A stretch of DNA of 64,000 bases from an uncultured Ectothiorhodospiraceae bacterium (GTDB lineage: Bacteria > Pseudomonadota > Gammaproteobacteria > S012-40): contig CALZJE010000010.1 in the NCBI GenBank assembly GCA_945787715.1, positions 17,141 to 81,140 on the forward strand, read 5' to 3'. Below are positions 32,762-46,926 of the stretch, piece by piece. Within the stretch, counting starts at the first letter, position 1. Every line of letters starts with the position of its first letter. Made by a program: the position numbers and the translations under genes. The notes beneath the pieces are model-generated. The model saw only the letters and a list, made by a program, of their open reading frames with translations, searched no databases and was not told where the DNA came from.

Positions 32762-33697
32762 CTACGACAGCGGAATTTGTAAGTTCTCCATAAATGAAAA
32801 CCAAATTGGCAACGTGATTAAACTAAGCGCAGTCGATAGGGTTACAGCGGTCGCGTAAAAAGCACTATCCAATTTAAACCGATCGCAAATCACCAGGCCG
32901 ATCACCATACTTGGCATTGCTGCTTCTATCACCACTGCTGTTAATAATCGCCCATCTAATCCAATAGGGTAACTCGCCAGTAAAACAATGGCAGGCATTA
33001 ACACAAGCTGTATTAGTACAATGGGAATAATAATCGGAAGACGCTTCCACTCTCCTTTGCGCCATTGCAAGCTTAATCCAAGTGAAAATAACATCAGCGG
33101 CACAACTCCTTTATCGAGCGTAGATAAAAGGCCAAACACAAACTGAGGTTGCGCAACATTGCTCAAATTCAAAATAACTGCGACGATAGCAGCAATCACG
33201 GCAGGAATTTTAAAAAAAGCCGTAATAGACAATCCTCCACCATCACCACTTCCATGTTTATAAGCAGTAAGTACACCCAAAGTAAAAAGCAATGGCGTGC
33301 ATGCAAATAAATCATATTGAATGGCAACACCAGAGGCCCAACTACCTAGCGTGGTTTCTAATACAGGCAAACCTAGATAGGTTGCATTAGGGAAAGCTGC
33401 GGCTAATATTGCGGCACCAGCTGTGGCCGAAGGCAAATTACAACATCGGCATGTCAGCTTACCGATAAAAAATCCTGCAAGCACTCCTGTAATCGCTAAA
33501 ATAACAATGCGGAACGAATCCACACTCAATTCTGTACGCCACAACAGGGATAATACGAGTGCGGGAAGAAGTAAAAAATAGACAGTGTCGGTTAACGCTT
33601 TGCGTAACACTTGCGGATCAAGACCGCCAGGTTTGAATAGTTGCCAGATTACGCCAAAGAAAATAATGACACCCATTTGGGCTACAACTTCAAACAT
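32762..33697 (-). CDS. AEC (auxin efflux carrier) family transporter
   Basis: 311 residues, with about ten hydrophobic membrane segments in two halves, typical of the AEC family that exports or imports small organic acids with unknown individual substrates. It begins MFEVVAQMGVIIFFGVIWQLF; FPNATYLGLPVL in the fourth segment is a typical family motif. It lies 20 bases after ispF in the same direction, so it can be read through from the pyrG-ispF cluster. Confidence 0.88.
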   Translation of the reverse strand: MFEVVAQMGVIIFFGVIWQLFKPGGLDPQVLRKALTDTVYFLLLPALVLSLLWRTELSVDSFRIVILAITGVLAGFFIGKLTCRCCNLPSATAGAAILAAAFPNATYLGLPVLETTLGSWASGVAIQYDLFACTPLLFTLGVLTAYKHGSGDGGGLSITAFFKIPAVIAAIVAVILNLSNVAQPQFVFGLLSTLDKGVVPLMLFSLGLSLQWRKGEWKRLPIIIPIVLIQLVLMPAIVLLASYPIGLDGRLLTAVVIEAAMPSMVIGLVICDRFKLDSAFYATAVTLSTALSLITLPIWFSFMENLQIPLS

Positions 33698-33717
33698 AAC
33701 TTTAATCTATTTCAAGG

Positions 33718-34197
33718 TTAATCATTGGAGACAAGTAACACAATCGACTGGGAAGCAATTCCTTCACCCTTCCCTTCAAAACCTAACTTTTCCGTCGTTG
33801 TTGCTTTCACACTAACTTGGTTTACAGAAATAGTCAGGTCTTCAGCCAGGTTTTGTCGCATCATCTCAATATAAGGTGCGAGTTTTGGTCGTTGAGCAAT
33901 AATCGTTGAATCCAGATTTGCCACGCTATAACCATTTTCCTTGATCAAAGAGGCAACATGTCTTAAGAGAATTCGACTATCGATATTTTCAAAGTCTGCG
34001 CTGGTATCGGGAAAATGTTTACCTATATCTCCCAACGCTAGTGCGCCCAATAGTGCGTCGCAGCAAGCATGAATCAATACATCGGCATCTGAATGGCCTG
34101 CCAACCCTAAATCATGAGGCACATCTACTCCGCCCAAAATCAGTTTGCGGTTTTCTGCAAATGCATGAACATCATAACCCTGGCCTATTCTCATCAC
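33718..34197 (-). CDS. ispF: 2-C-methyl-D-erythritol 2,4-cyclodiphosphate synthase
   Basis: 159 residues. It cyclises CDP-methylerythritol 2-phosphate in the MEP isoprenoid route, releasing CMP. The metal-binding Asp and His lie in GYDVHAF (residues 7-13), with a further His in [20 protein letters not shown] and the family [17 protein letters not shown] near the C terminus. The ATG overlaps the ispD stop by 4 bases, a coupled pair. Confidence 0.98.
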   Translation of the reverse strand: MMRIGQGYDVHAFAENRKLILGGVDVPHDLGLAGHSDADVLIHACCDALLGALALGDIGKHFPDTSADFENIDSRILLRHVASLIKENGYSVANLDSTIIAQRPKLAPYIEMMRQNLAEDLTISVNQVSVKATTTEKLGFEGKGEGIASQSIVLLVSND

Positions 34198-34907
34198 TTT
34201 TGAGCCTCTAATATTATTTTTGCTTGCGCTAAATCTTGTGGATGGGTGATTTTTATATTATCCCAGCGCCCTTCCACCATTACTGGCTCATAACCGGAGA
34301 GTTCCATGGCGGACGCTTCATCAGTGATTTTTTCAGACTGATGAATCACACTCTCGAGAGAATCGAGTAATTTTTGATATCGAAACATCTGGGGGGTCAG
34401 TGCTCGCCATAATCCAGCACGATCAACTGTTTTTTTAACACGCATATTATCGCCCGAAAACTTCAGCGTGTCGGCAACGGGTAGACCTAACAAGCCGCCA
34501 GTTGAATGAAACCACAACTCATCAATTAATCGCTGAATATCATCTTTATGCAAACACGGACGAGCCGCATCATGAACCATTATCCAGTCCATCGCATTAG
34601 CAATATTTTTCAAATATCGCAAACCATTCAACACGGAATGACATCGCTCTTTCCCACCCTCAGCGATATGAAGTTTTACACCGGTTCGCTCAAAATTCTG
34701 CTTAACTTCTTCCCAGTATTCATCGCCTTTTGAAATCACCACCACGATCCCAGCAACTTTTGAATTCGATAAAAAACGTGAAATACTCAGCTCGATGACT
34801 GTTTTTTTCTGAATTTTGAGATATTGTTTTGGATGATTCACTTTCATCCGTTTTCCAACACCGGCAGCCGGAAGCACTACCCATAAGCTAGGAGAGTTTG
34901 TTGTCAT
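34194..34907 (-). CDS. ispD: 2-C-methyl-D-erythritol 4-phosphate cytidylyltransferase
   Basis: 237 residues. It couples CTP to methylerythritol phosphate in the MEP pathway. The N-terminal nucleotide loop is [20 protein letters not shown], and VHDAARPC marks the central substrate site. It lies 4 bases after ftsB and overlaps ispF by 4. Confidence 0.98.
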   Translation of the reverse strand: MTTNSPSLWVVLPAAGVGKRMKVNHPKQYLKIQKKTVIELSISRFLSNSKVAGIVVVISKGDEYWEEVKQNFERTGVKLHIAEGGKERCHSVLNGLRYLKNIANAMDWIMVHDAARPCLHKDDIQRLIDELWFHSTGGLLGLPVADTLKFSGDNMRVKKTVDRAGLWRALTPQMFRYQKLLDSLESVIHQSEKITDEASAMELSGYEPVMVEGRWDNIKITHPQDLAQAKIILEAQK

Positions 34908-34911
34908 TGTT

Positions 34912-35187
34912 TTATTTTGTTTCTATTACTTGAAAGTAGGTTTCGCCTTCCTTGATCAAACCTAACTCAGTACGAGCTTTTTCCTCAACCACATCCAAGC
35001 CTTTTTTCAAATTTAAAACTTCTGAATCGAGCAATCGGTTTCTCTCTTCGAGCAAAGCATTTTCCTGTTTATGATCTTCGATTTTAGCTTGTAGCTGCCA
35101 TGCATCCGGGAGACTATTATCGCCAAACCATAGGGAATATTGGAGAAGGACAAAGAAAAATAACAAAAGGATGGATAACCAACGCAT
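34912..35187 (-). CDS. ftsB: cell division protein FtsB
   Basis: 91 residues. Small bitopic divisome protein that joins FtsL and FtsQ. One N-terminal membrane span (LSILLLFFFVLLQYSLWFG) is followed by a heptad-like coiled coil (IEDHKQENALLEERNRLLDSEVLNLKKG) and a short periplasmic tail ending VIETK. It sits between eno and ispD, as in other Gammaproteobacteria; a 180-bp gap separates it from eno. Confidence 0.96.
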   Translation of the reverse strand: MRWLSILLLFFFVLLQYSLWFGDNSLPDAWQLQAKIEDHKQENALLEERNRLLDSEVLNLKKGLDVVEEKARTELGLIKEGETYFQVIETK

Positions 35188-35367
35188 ACAATTCTTCCGC
35201 TTAAAAACGCTAATCGTCGCGAGGCTCAGAGTGAAAACATGGCCTCACCAAAAATGATGAAGCCATAACTAAAAACTTGGAAAATCAGTTGATCCTCGTG
35301 TTAGAGCACAATCACTTGATTTGCATTCTAACCTCACATTAAACTGATATTTCTAGGTTAAACGAAT

Positions 35368-36690
<1,323 letters not shown>

Positions 36691-36780
36691 TTACATAAAG
36701 TGTGCGTTATAACAGGGTTATATGACACTTGAGTATCGAGCCGACTATTAATTAATCATTCTCTTAATTTTCGAGGCGTA

Positions 36781-37620
36781 TTATCTAAGAAATTGACTCT
36801 CAGGAAAAGGTTTACTTTTAACAACTTGATCAATTTCCAATAATGTCTCTAATAATTCTTTCATTAAGTGCATCGGCCAGGCATTTGGGCCGTCACTTAA
36901 CGCTTTTTCAGGATTGGGATGCGTCTCCATAAACAATCCCGAGACACCTGCTGCCACTGCAGCTCGCGCCAAAACAGGGACATGCTCACGTTGCCCACCT
37001 GAACTTCCACCCTGCCCCCCTGGGAGCTGCACAGAATGAGTGGCGTCATAGACAACTGGGCAATTAGTTTCGCGCATTACTGCAAGTGAGCGCATATCTG
37101 ACACCAAATTATTGTACCCAAACGACGCACCGCGCTCACAAACCATTATCTGTTCGTTGCCCGTTGCTTTAGCTTTGTTGACAACGTTGATCATATCCCA
37201 TGGGGCGAGAAACTGACCTTTTTTGATATTTACGGGTAAACCTTGTTTTGCAACGGCCTGGATAAAATTTGTTTGCCGGCATAAAAATGCGGGTGTTTGT
37301 AGCACATCAACAACCGTTGATACTTCGCCCAACGGTGTATCTTCATGCACATCGGTAATAACAGGCACTGAAAGTTCTTTTTTTACCTTTTCAAGTATTT
37401 TCAGTCCCATTTCCACGCCAAGGCCACGAAAACTATCCATTGAAGAGCGGTTAGCTTTATCAAATGATGACTTGTAGATAAAAGAAATATTTAGTTCAGA
37501 GCAAATCTCTTTTAAACTACCCGCTGTCTCCATCGCGAGTTCTTCACTCTCAATAACGCAAGGGCCTGCAATAAGAAATAGTGGTTTATCGAGTCCCGCC
37601 TCAAAATGACATAATTTCAT
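36781..37620 (-). CDS. kdsA: 3-deoxy-8-phosphooctulonate synthase
   Basis: 279 residues, standard length. It condenses phosphoenolpyruvate with arabinose 5-phosphate to Kdo 8-phosphate for lipid A core synthesis, so the cell makes lipopolysaccharide. [31 protein letters not shown] and [19 protein letters not shown] are visible. It lies two bases after pyrG. Confidence 0.98.
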   Translation of the reverse strand: MKLCHFEAGLDKPLFLIAGPCVIESEELAMETAGSLKEICSELNISFIYKSSFDKANRSSMDSFRGLGVEMGLKILEKVKKELSVPVITDVHEDTPLGEVSTVVDVLQTPAFLCRQTNFIQAVAKQGLPVNIKKGQFLAPWDMINVVNKAKATGNEQIMVCERGASFGYNNLVSDMRSLAVMRETNCPVVYDATHSVQLPGGQGGSSGGQREHVPVLARAAVAAGVSGLFMETHPNPEKALSDGPNAWPMHLMKELLETLLEIDQVVKSKPFPESQFLR

Positions 37621-37622
37621 AC

Positions 37623-39772
<2,150 letters not shown>

Positions 39773-40003
39773 ATGCAAGAACGGGACGCAAGACTATTAT
39801 CGGAATCTGGCGAGCTAGATAAAATTATTATTAGGCAAGCTGAAGAGAATGTTGGTTGGACTATCAAACTAGTCTCAAAAAGTGGCAGCGAGCAAATGTT
39901 GCATTCAAAGCGAAGCAAATCGCCAAGAATTTTCAAAACATCGGATGCCTCTCTCCGTTGTTGCCAAAGAATTGGTATCAACGAAGCTAACGTTTTACTT
40001 TAA
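39773..40003 (+). CDS. small conserved-looking hypothetical protein (76 aa)
   Basis: 76 residues starting MQERDARLLSESGELDKI, then GWTIKLVSKSGSEQMLHSKRSK, FKTSDASLRCCQRIGI. The layout (a helix, two strands, a basic TRxG-like stretch and a final alpha-beta) resembles small ParC-like proteins seen on plasmids and integrative elements, but I recognise no specific family. The start has only a weak ribosome site. A hairpin follows at 40020. It may be a stray gene of a lost mobile element. Confidence 0.45.
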   Translation: MQERDARLLSESGELDKIIIRQAEENVGWTIKLVSKSGSEQMLHSKRSKSPRIFKTSDASLRCCQRIGINEANVLL

Positions 40004-40506
40004 AACAGATTCGAAGTGTGGAGCGTAGCCACTACGCTCCGTAAACACTTTTTATCAATTAAACCACGCTGCCAATTTCGAACTAAATAATCCTACTTTT
40101 CGAGAATCACTACGTTCGTTTATAAACTTTTTCCGAAGTTCACCCTAAAATCACACAAAAAAGCCGCACAGCTAGTATCAAGCAATTAATCAATAATGAT
40201 CTAACCTAAGCAAATATAGACCCACAGATTTTTAACTAAAGCAGATAGACGCTAAACACCATATTAATAACATAACAATGAGTAGCACTCTCTACAATTT
40301 CTGCCGTATACGTAAAACAAATAACAATAACCTTGCTACTCTATTATTAGATATCTTAATTTACACCTTTAAAGAAAATCATTATGATTCAGAAGGTGAA
40401 CATCGCTGTTGGGCAGCCGTCAATATAACCATTTTAATTATTGGGTATAGCTCCACACCGAATACTTATTGAAATAATAATAGATAGTATCAACAGGCGT
40501 TTTTTA
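40004..40506. other. gap between the small ORF and the MORN lipoprotein gene
   Basis: 503 bp. Apart from the hairpin at 40020-40040, I see nothing; the 64-aa ORF at 40278 lacks a ribosome site and any family resemblance. Confidence 0.5.
40020..40040 (+). terminator. hairpin after the small ORF
   Basis: GGAGCGTAG-cca-CTACGCTCC, a 9-bp perfect stem 17 bases after the stop; TTTTT occurs 9 bases later, so the terminator is not ideal. Confidence 0.5.
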
Positions 40507-41361
40507 GTGACCACAAGACTAGTATTAGCGCGAACAATTTTAACGGCAAGCGTCTCAATTCTTGCTTCGTGCTCGTTCATTAATAAAAATCTCGATCATA
40601 GTGATCCTTCTCCAAATTCAAATTCCGGTGGTATAGTTCTGCCTGATAGCTCTGTTTACGAAGGAGAAATGAAAAACGGCTTTTTCAACGGTAATGGAAA
40701 GCTCTCATGGCGCAATGGAATGCTCTATGTCGGAAAATTTAAAAATGGACTATTCCATGGTATTGGAAGGCTCGAAACCACTGTGGGTGATATTTATGAA
40801 GGGCACTTCCATCGTGGTTTATACCATGGCATGGGCATTTTAAGTTATCATAACGGCGATAAATATAATGGTCAGTTTAAAGATGATCTTCGTCACGGAA
40901 ATGGTACCCTATATTTTCAAAATGGAAATCGCTATGAAGGACAGTTTCACCAAGGTAAACTCCAAGGACAGGGAAAATTGACCGTCAAAGACCAAGGGCG
41001 ATATAGAGGTCAGTTTGCAAACGGACGCTTTGAGGGCCAAGGTGTGTATGAATTTATATCTGGTCAAGTATACTCGGGCAGTTTTCATCAAGGTCAATTT
41101 AGTGATCAAGGAATTATGACTTATGAAAATGGAAGCCAGTATATTGGTGAATTTAAGAATGGCCTACGTCACGGAAAAGGAAAATTTAGTTGGGCTAACG
41201 GAGACTACTATTTAGGATGGTTTCTCTTCAATGATAAAGAGGGGACAGGTATTTGCCGTTTTAAACAAGTCACTGCTGAATGCAAATACAAAGGCAATGA
41301 GTTAATCAATTTCGGCAACGGGCACGATCCCCGTGAACGTAATTTTAGATATAGAACATAG
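40507..41361 (+). CDS. MORN-repeat lipoprotein
   Basis: 284 residues from GTG 40507; an upstream TTG at 40441 is the track start. The signal peptide ends with the lipobox ILASC, so the protein should be lipid-anchored. After a Ser/Asn linker there are about ten MORN repeats of 23 residues, each with the G-x-Y-x-G-x-F pattern (YEGEMKNGFFNGNGKLSW, YVGKFKNGLFHGIG). The final part CRFKQVTAECKYKG has two Cys. MORN arrays form flat beta sheets that bind lipids or proteins; no catalytic domain is attached. The function is unknown. A bidirectional terminator follows. Confidence 0.85.
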   Translation: MTTRLVLARTILTASVSILASCSFINKNLDHSDPSPNSNSGGIVLPDSSVYEGEMKNGFFNGNGKLSWRNGMLYVGKFKNGLFHGIGRLETTVGDIYEGHFHRGLYHGMGILSYHNGDKYNGQFKDDLRHGNGTLYFQNGNRYEGQFHQGKLQGQGKLTVKDQGRYRGQFANGRFEGQGVYEFISGQVYSGSFHQGQFSDQGIMTYENGSQYIGEFKNGLRHGKGKFSWANGDYYLGWFLFNDKEGTGICRFKQVTAECKYKGNELINFGNGHDPRERNFRYRT

Positions 41362-41378
41362 ACAAGTAATAAACGTAT

Positions 41379-41409
41379 AAAAAAAGCCGAGCTAAACTCG
41401 GCTTTTTTT
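41379..41409. terminator. bidirectional terminator between the MORN gene and secF
   Basis: AAAAAAGCCGAG, loop CTAAA, CTCGGCTTTTTTT. It has the runs needed in both directions for the convergent genes. Confidence 0.92.
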
Positions 41410-41429
41410 ATATCTAAGATAACTTGCGT

Positions 41430-42371
41430 TTAAGGAAGCGAAGTTTCTTGCTCTGCTCCTTCCTTTTCAGGTGGCATCAGGTCTTGTTTTGTCACACCCA
41501 GCATTAACGCTGACGAAGACGCAATATAGATCGAGGAATAAGTTCCCACAATAACACCGATTATTAATGCTGTCGCAAATCCGTGAATTAATTCACCACC
41601 AAACACAAATAACGCTAACAATACTAATAATGTTGTTAAAGAAGTCATTAACGTTCTTGATAGTGTTTGGTTAATAGAATTGTTCATCACATCTTCAGGC
41701 GTTCCTTTACGCATAATGCGAAAATTCTCGCGCACTCTATCGAACACCACAATGGTATCGTTGAGCGAATAACCGATAACGGCAAGTACAGCAGCTAATA
41801 CAGTGAGATCAAACTCCAATTGGAAGAGAGCAAAAATACCAATGGTAAAGATAACATCGTGTACTAATGCAGCAACAGATCCTAAAGCGAAACGCTTCTC
41901 AAACCTTAAAGCAACATAAATAAGGATACAGCCCAATGCGATAAGCATTGCCATGCCGCCCTTTTCAACTAGTTCATCACCAATCTGAGGGCCAACGAAC
42001 TCAATTCGTCGCATTTCAACCGGATCGTCAGATGTATTTTTCAGTATGGACAGCATTTGTGTACTAAGCTCTACATTGCTGATACCTTCACGTGGCGCAA
42101 TACGGACTAACACATCCTTCACCGTACCAAAATGTTGAACCACCGCATCACCAAAGCCATTTGCTCCAAGCTCACTACGCACTTTATTTAGATCGGCACT
42201 CGATTGATAACCTACTTCAATCAATGTACCACCCGTAAAATCGATACCAAGATTCAATCCACGACCGACTATCGCAGTAAGGCAGATAACTAACAAGACG
42301 CCTGAGATTATCAATGCCTTTTTCTTCAGTTTCATAAACTGAATTGTTGGAAGTTTTGAAAACAATTGCAT
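41430..42371 (-). CDS. secF: protein translocase subunit SecF
   Basis: 313 residues, six membrane segments. With SecD it uses the proton gradient to help pull proteins through SecYEG. The periplasmic part has GLNLGIDFTGGTLIEVG, and the membrane part the SecD/F signature VIGYSLNDTIVVFDRVREN. It lies 13 bases after secD. Confidence 0.97.
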   Translation of the reverse strand: MQLFSKLPTIQFMKLKKKALIISGVLLVICLTAIVGRGLNLGIDFTGGTLIEVGYQSSADLNKVRSELGANGFGDAVVQHFGTVKDVLVRIAPREGISNVELSTQMLSILKNTSDDPVEMRRIEFVGPQIGDELVEKGGMAMLIALGCILIYVALRFEKRFALGSVAALVHDVIFTIGIFALFQLEFDLTVLAAVLAVIGYSLNDTIVVFDRVRENFRIMRKGTPEDVMNNSINQTLSRTLMTSLTTLLVLLALFVFGGELIHGFATALIIGVIVGTYSSIYIASSSALMLGVTKQDLMPPEKEGAEQETSLP

Positions 42372-42384
42372 GTTGGTTAGCCTT

Positions 42385-44259
42385 CTAAATCGACAATTTG
42401 GTTATTCGGCGTTTACCGTACGCTAAATTAACAACAGCGCGTGTACCCATAATTGCGGTAAACATTGACGTGAGAATTCCAATAGAAAGGGTAATCGCAA
42501 ATCCTTTGATAGGCCCTGTTCCAATAGCAAACAGAATAACCGCAGCAATCAGTGTTGTAATATTTGCATCAGCGATTGTGATAATTGCTTTGCCATAACC
42601 AACATCGATAGCTGATTGAGGTTTTAAACCATTCCGCAACTCTTCCCGTATACGCTCGAATATCAGAACATTAGCATCAACCGCCATACCAACGGTTAAT
42701 ACGATACCCGCAATACCCGGTAAAGTTAGCGTTGCCTGCATCATGGAGAGCACAGCCACGATAAGCACTAAATTCATCGCCAGCGCAAGATTGGCAACCA
42801 TCCCAAAGCCTCGATAGAAAAAAGCCATACAGAAAAGAACCAACACAAAACCGATAATGACAGAGGCAAAACCCTGATCAATATTATCCTGTCCCAAGCT
42901 TGGCCCTACCGTCCGCTCTTCCACAATATCTATCGGAGCCGCAAGTGCACCAGCACGGAGTAAGAGTGCTAGATCTCTGGCTTCTTCAGTGCTATCAAGA
43001 CCGGATATCTGAAAACGCTTACTCAAACGTTCACGAATCCGTGCAACGTTGATAACCTCTTCAACTTTACGTTTAACTTTAACCTCTTTACCATCAACCA
43101 TTTTCTTGTCAGTTTTAAGCTCGATAAAAACAACTGACATCAATTTACCAACATTATCTTTGGTTGCATTGCTAAATATTCGTCCACCTTTACCGTCAAG
43201 GGTAATGCTAACATTCGGCCCACCCGATTGAGCATCAATACCTGACGCAGCATCAACGATATAATCCCCAGTTAACATGACCTGATTTTTAAGTAGAATC
43301 GGCTCTCCATCACGCTCTTTATAAAGTTTAGTGCCCGGTGGAATGCGGCCTTTTACGGCTGCTTGCGCACTGTGTTCTTCTTCAACCATACGAAACTCAA
43401 GTGTCGCAGTTGCACCCAAAATCTCTTTGGCTCTCGCCGTATCCTGAACACCTGGTAACTGCACTACGATGCGATCCAAACCTTGTTGTTGAATAACTGG
43501 TTCGGCAACACCTAGCTCATTAACACGATTACGCAGTGTTATAATATTTTGTTGAACAGCAAAGCGCTTGGTTTCAGTGATCTCAGCAGCGGCTAACGAA
43601 ACTTGTAAATAAAAATATTTTTCATCATCTTTATCCTTGAAATCCAGGTTACGGAATTCCTGACGAAGTACTTTCTTAGCATCACTTCGAACGGCATCAT
43701 CTCTAAATTTCAACACCACGTGTCCGGTGTCTTCAGCCACATCACCATCTAAATCTATATTTAAATAACGAACCTTATTTTCACGTAACAAAGAACGAAA
43801 ATCACCTTTATAACGCTCAAGTGATTGGGTGATCGCTGCGTTCATATCCACCTCCATTAAGAAGTGAACACCGCCTCGCAAATCCAAACCAAGATACATT
43901 GGCAGTGCATTAATCGATCGCAGCCAAGATGGTGTTGCAGGCGCAAGATTGAGCGCAACAACATAACCTGTGTCAAATGAACTTCGAATAACGTCCTGAG
44001 CTTCCAGCTGAATTTCAGTATTCTCAAAACGAGCTAAAATACCGCGATCATCCAAGACAATACTTTTATACTTAATTTGTTTATTTTCTAATGTGGCTTC
44101 AACTTTCTTGAGTGTTTCTTGATCTACAGTGACAGTTCGTGTACCTGAAATCTGAATGGCAGGGTCTTCACCGAAAAGATTGGGCAGTGCATAGACACTA
44201 CCAACAAGAACAACAAGAATTACGAGAATGTATTTCCACAAAGGATACTGATTCATCAT
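42385..44259 (-). CDS. secD: protein translocase subunit SecD
   Basis: 624 residues, six membrane segments with a large periplasmic P1 domain (YLGLDLRGGVHFLMEVDM). The C-terminal half has GIAGIVLTVGMAVDANVLIFERIREE. A second ATG one codon later (44256) is an equally good start. It works with SecF and YajC, encoded on both sides. Confidence 0.97.
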   Translation of the reverse strand: MMNQYPLWKYILVILVVLVGSVYALPNLFGEDPAIQISGTRTVTVDQETLKKVEATLENKQIKYKSIVLDDRGILARFENTEIQLEAQDVIRSSFDTGYVVALNLAPATPSWLRSINALPMYLGLDLRGGVHFLMEVDMNAAITQSLERYKGDFRSLLRENKVRYLNIDLDGDVAEDTGHVVLKFRDDAVRSDAKKVLRQEFRNLDFKDKDDEKYFYLQVSLAAAEITETKRFAVQQNIITLRNRVNELGVAEPVIQQQGLDRIVVQLPGVQDTARAKEILGATATLEFRMVEEEHSAQAAVKGRIPPGTKLYKERDGEPILLKNQVMLTGDYIVDAASGIDAQSGGPNVSITLDGKGGRIFSNATKDNVGKLMSVVFIELKTDKKMVDGKEVKVKRKVEEVINVARIRERLSKRFQISGLDSTEEARDLALLLRAGALAAPIDIVEERTVGPSLGQDNIDQGFASVIIGFVLVLFCMAFFYRGFGMVANLALAMNLVLIVAVLSMMQATLTLPGIAGIVLTVGMAVDANVLIFERIREELRNGLKPQSAIDVGYGKAIITIADANITTLIAAVILFAIGTGPIKGFAITLSIGILTSMFTAIMGTRAVVNLAYGKRRITKLSI

Positions 44260-44372
44260 CCCAGCATTTCCTTAAAGGGTTTTTGATTTTCTAACTCGGT
44301 TATTTCATAAACTTGCGAGTTAAAAGACAAGAAAAAGCCTGAAACTCCACAAGAAATTTCAGGCTCAAAGAA

Positions 44373-44702
44373 TTACGCGCTTTTTATAGTGCCTTTTGGT
44401 ACTAGTGAAGCAACAGATTGACGTTGGATTTTGACTTCGACACCATCAGAAATCTCTAATGTGACAAAGTTATCATTCACGTCTGCAACTTTTCCTAACA
44501 ACCCGCCGCCTGTCACAACTTCATCACCTTTTGATACTGATTCAGTTAGTTTCTTATGGTCTTTTGCACGTTTAACTTGCGGACGAATAATTAAAAAATA
44601 GAATATTACAAAAATAATAATTAATGGTAGAAAGCCCAGCAAACCTGCGTCAGTGGGAGCACCACCTTCTGCCATTGCATCAGAGATGAAAAAGCCCATT
44701 GT
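44373..44702 (-). CDS. yajC: Sec translocon accessory protein YajC
   Basis: 109 residues from ATG 44702 (MGFFISDAMAEGG), which is the family start and has AAGGA 10 bases ahead; the track's 44738 adds 12 residues. One membrane span (LLGFLPLIIIFVIFYFLIIRP) followed by the basic KRAKDHK and a small SH3-like domain (GDEVVTGGGLLGKV). It associates with SecDF in the inner membrane. A 115-bp gap separates it from secD. Confidence 0.95.
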   Translation of the reverse strand, partial: TMGFFISDAMAEGGAPTDAGLLGFLPLIIIFVIFYFLIIRPQVKRAKDHKKLTESVSKGDEVVTGGGLLGKVADVNDNFVTLEISDGVEVKIQRQSVASLVPKGTIKSA

Positions 44703-44955
44703 TTCAATCCTTATTGAATACTTGGAATAATTGCGCAATCTTCAGTGTAACTACACAGTACATTCATTTTTTGCTCAATATCATCGTTGCTTTCGTACTC
44801 AATCGGTCACATATATTTATATGCTCCCTCTTTTCCGTGCAAAAACGCCTCGATCTGAAACAAAATCTAAATACGCTGATCAGTTACTCTTCGGTCAGAC
44901 AAACACAAACTTCCGCCAAAATTAAAGTGGCACATTATTACACATTCAATGCCGA

Positions 44956-46071
<1,116 letters not shown>

Positions 46072-46141
46072 TTAGAAAACAGGCCTATTATCCTTGAAAT
46101 GTGGAATAAGTGCGAATTCTTGCTATACCAAACTTAAAAAA

Positions 46142-46711
46142 TTAGTGATTAAGTGCGAGCATTTTAAGAAGTACACATCCAGTGTTGATAATATCCACAT
46201 CAATCAACTCACCACCAAAATAAAGATAGATCACATCGTACTGGGAAAAATCGGTTTTTAAAAATTGCATAATTTCACGTAAAAATACATCTTTCAACGG
46301 TGAATCTGAAGTGAGTAAAAACACAGCAATATTACCTTGAGCCAAATTCTGAGACTGGACAATTTCCGCTTGACGAAGACAATATCCAGAATTCTCTTTA
46401 GACCAACCGGTTTCAGTAAAACAGATCTTATTTTTTAACGAAGAATCAACAGAAGCTAATAACTGGATGATTTTTTCATCCGTTTCATTTTCTTTCACTT
46501 CAAAAAGTAGTGGGTACTCTTTATCCACATCGGAACAAAACTCTTCAATCTGCTCAGCACTGCATTGCGTCCAAAACTTATATGGTGCCAAAACAGTTTT
46601 GAATCGCTTTACGTAAAACGTTAAATGCCAATCCTCAGGAAGCTTGTTTTCATAAAATGAGCCTTGCCATTGATCATGTTCCCAACCATATGCCCCAATG
46701 TGCATTAACAT
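46142..46711 (-). CDS. DUF72-like protein, short form
   Basis: 189 residues, start ATG with GAGGTAG about 9 bases ahead. The beginning HIGAYGWEHDQWQGSFY followed by LPEDWHLTFYVKRFKTV resembles the DUF72 TIM-barrel family (VGTSGW...W.G.FYP...LAYYA..F.TVE). The protein is shorter than the usual 240-280 residues and later motifs are weak, so it is a divergent or trimmed member. Function unknown. It follows tgt's upstream side after 91 bases and could lead that operon. Confidence 0.5.
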   Translation of the reverse strand: MLMHIGAYGWEHDQWQGSFYENKLPEDWHLTFYVKRFKTVLAPYKFWTQCSAEQIEEFCSDVDKEYPLLFEVKENETDEKIIQLLASVDSSLKNKICFTETGWSKENSGYCLRQAEIVQSQNLAQGNIAVFLLTSDSPLKDVFLREIMQFLKTDFSQYDVIYLYFGGELIDVDIINTGCVLLKMLALNH

Positions 46712-46926
46712 TTACAGACTACCTCTACCTTATTAATTAAGGGAATTAATATAACCTAGAAGAATTCCTAAGCCAAACCGGAAACATTTTCAGGAATACT
46801 ATGTAAAAAACAGACAAAATCCTTAAACCTAAACACAGCTATCAGTTTTAAATCATGAATGTAGTTAATACAGAAAGATAGCTCGCCGATAAAATTGAAA
46901 TAGTAGCAACGATCTCAGGAATTATT

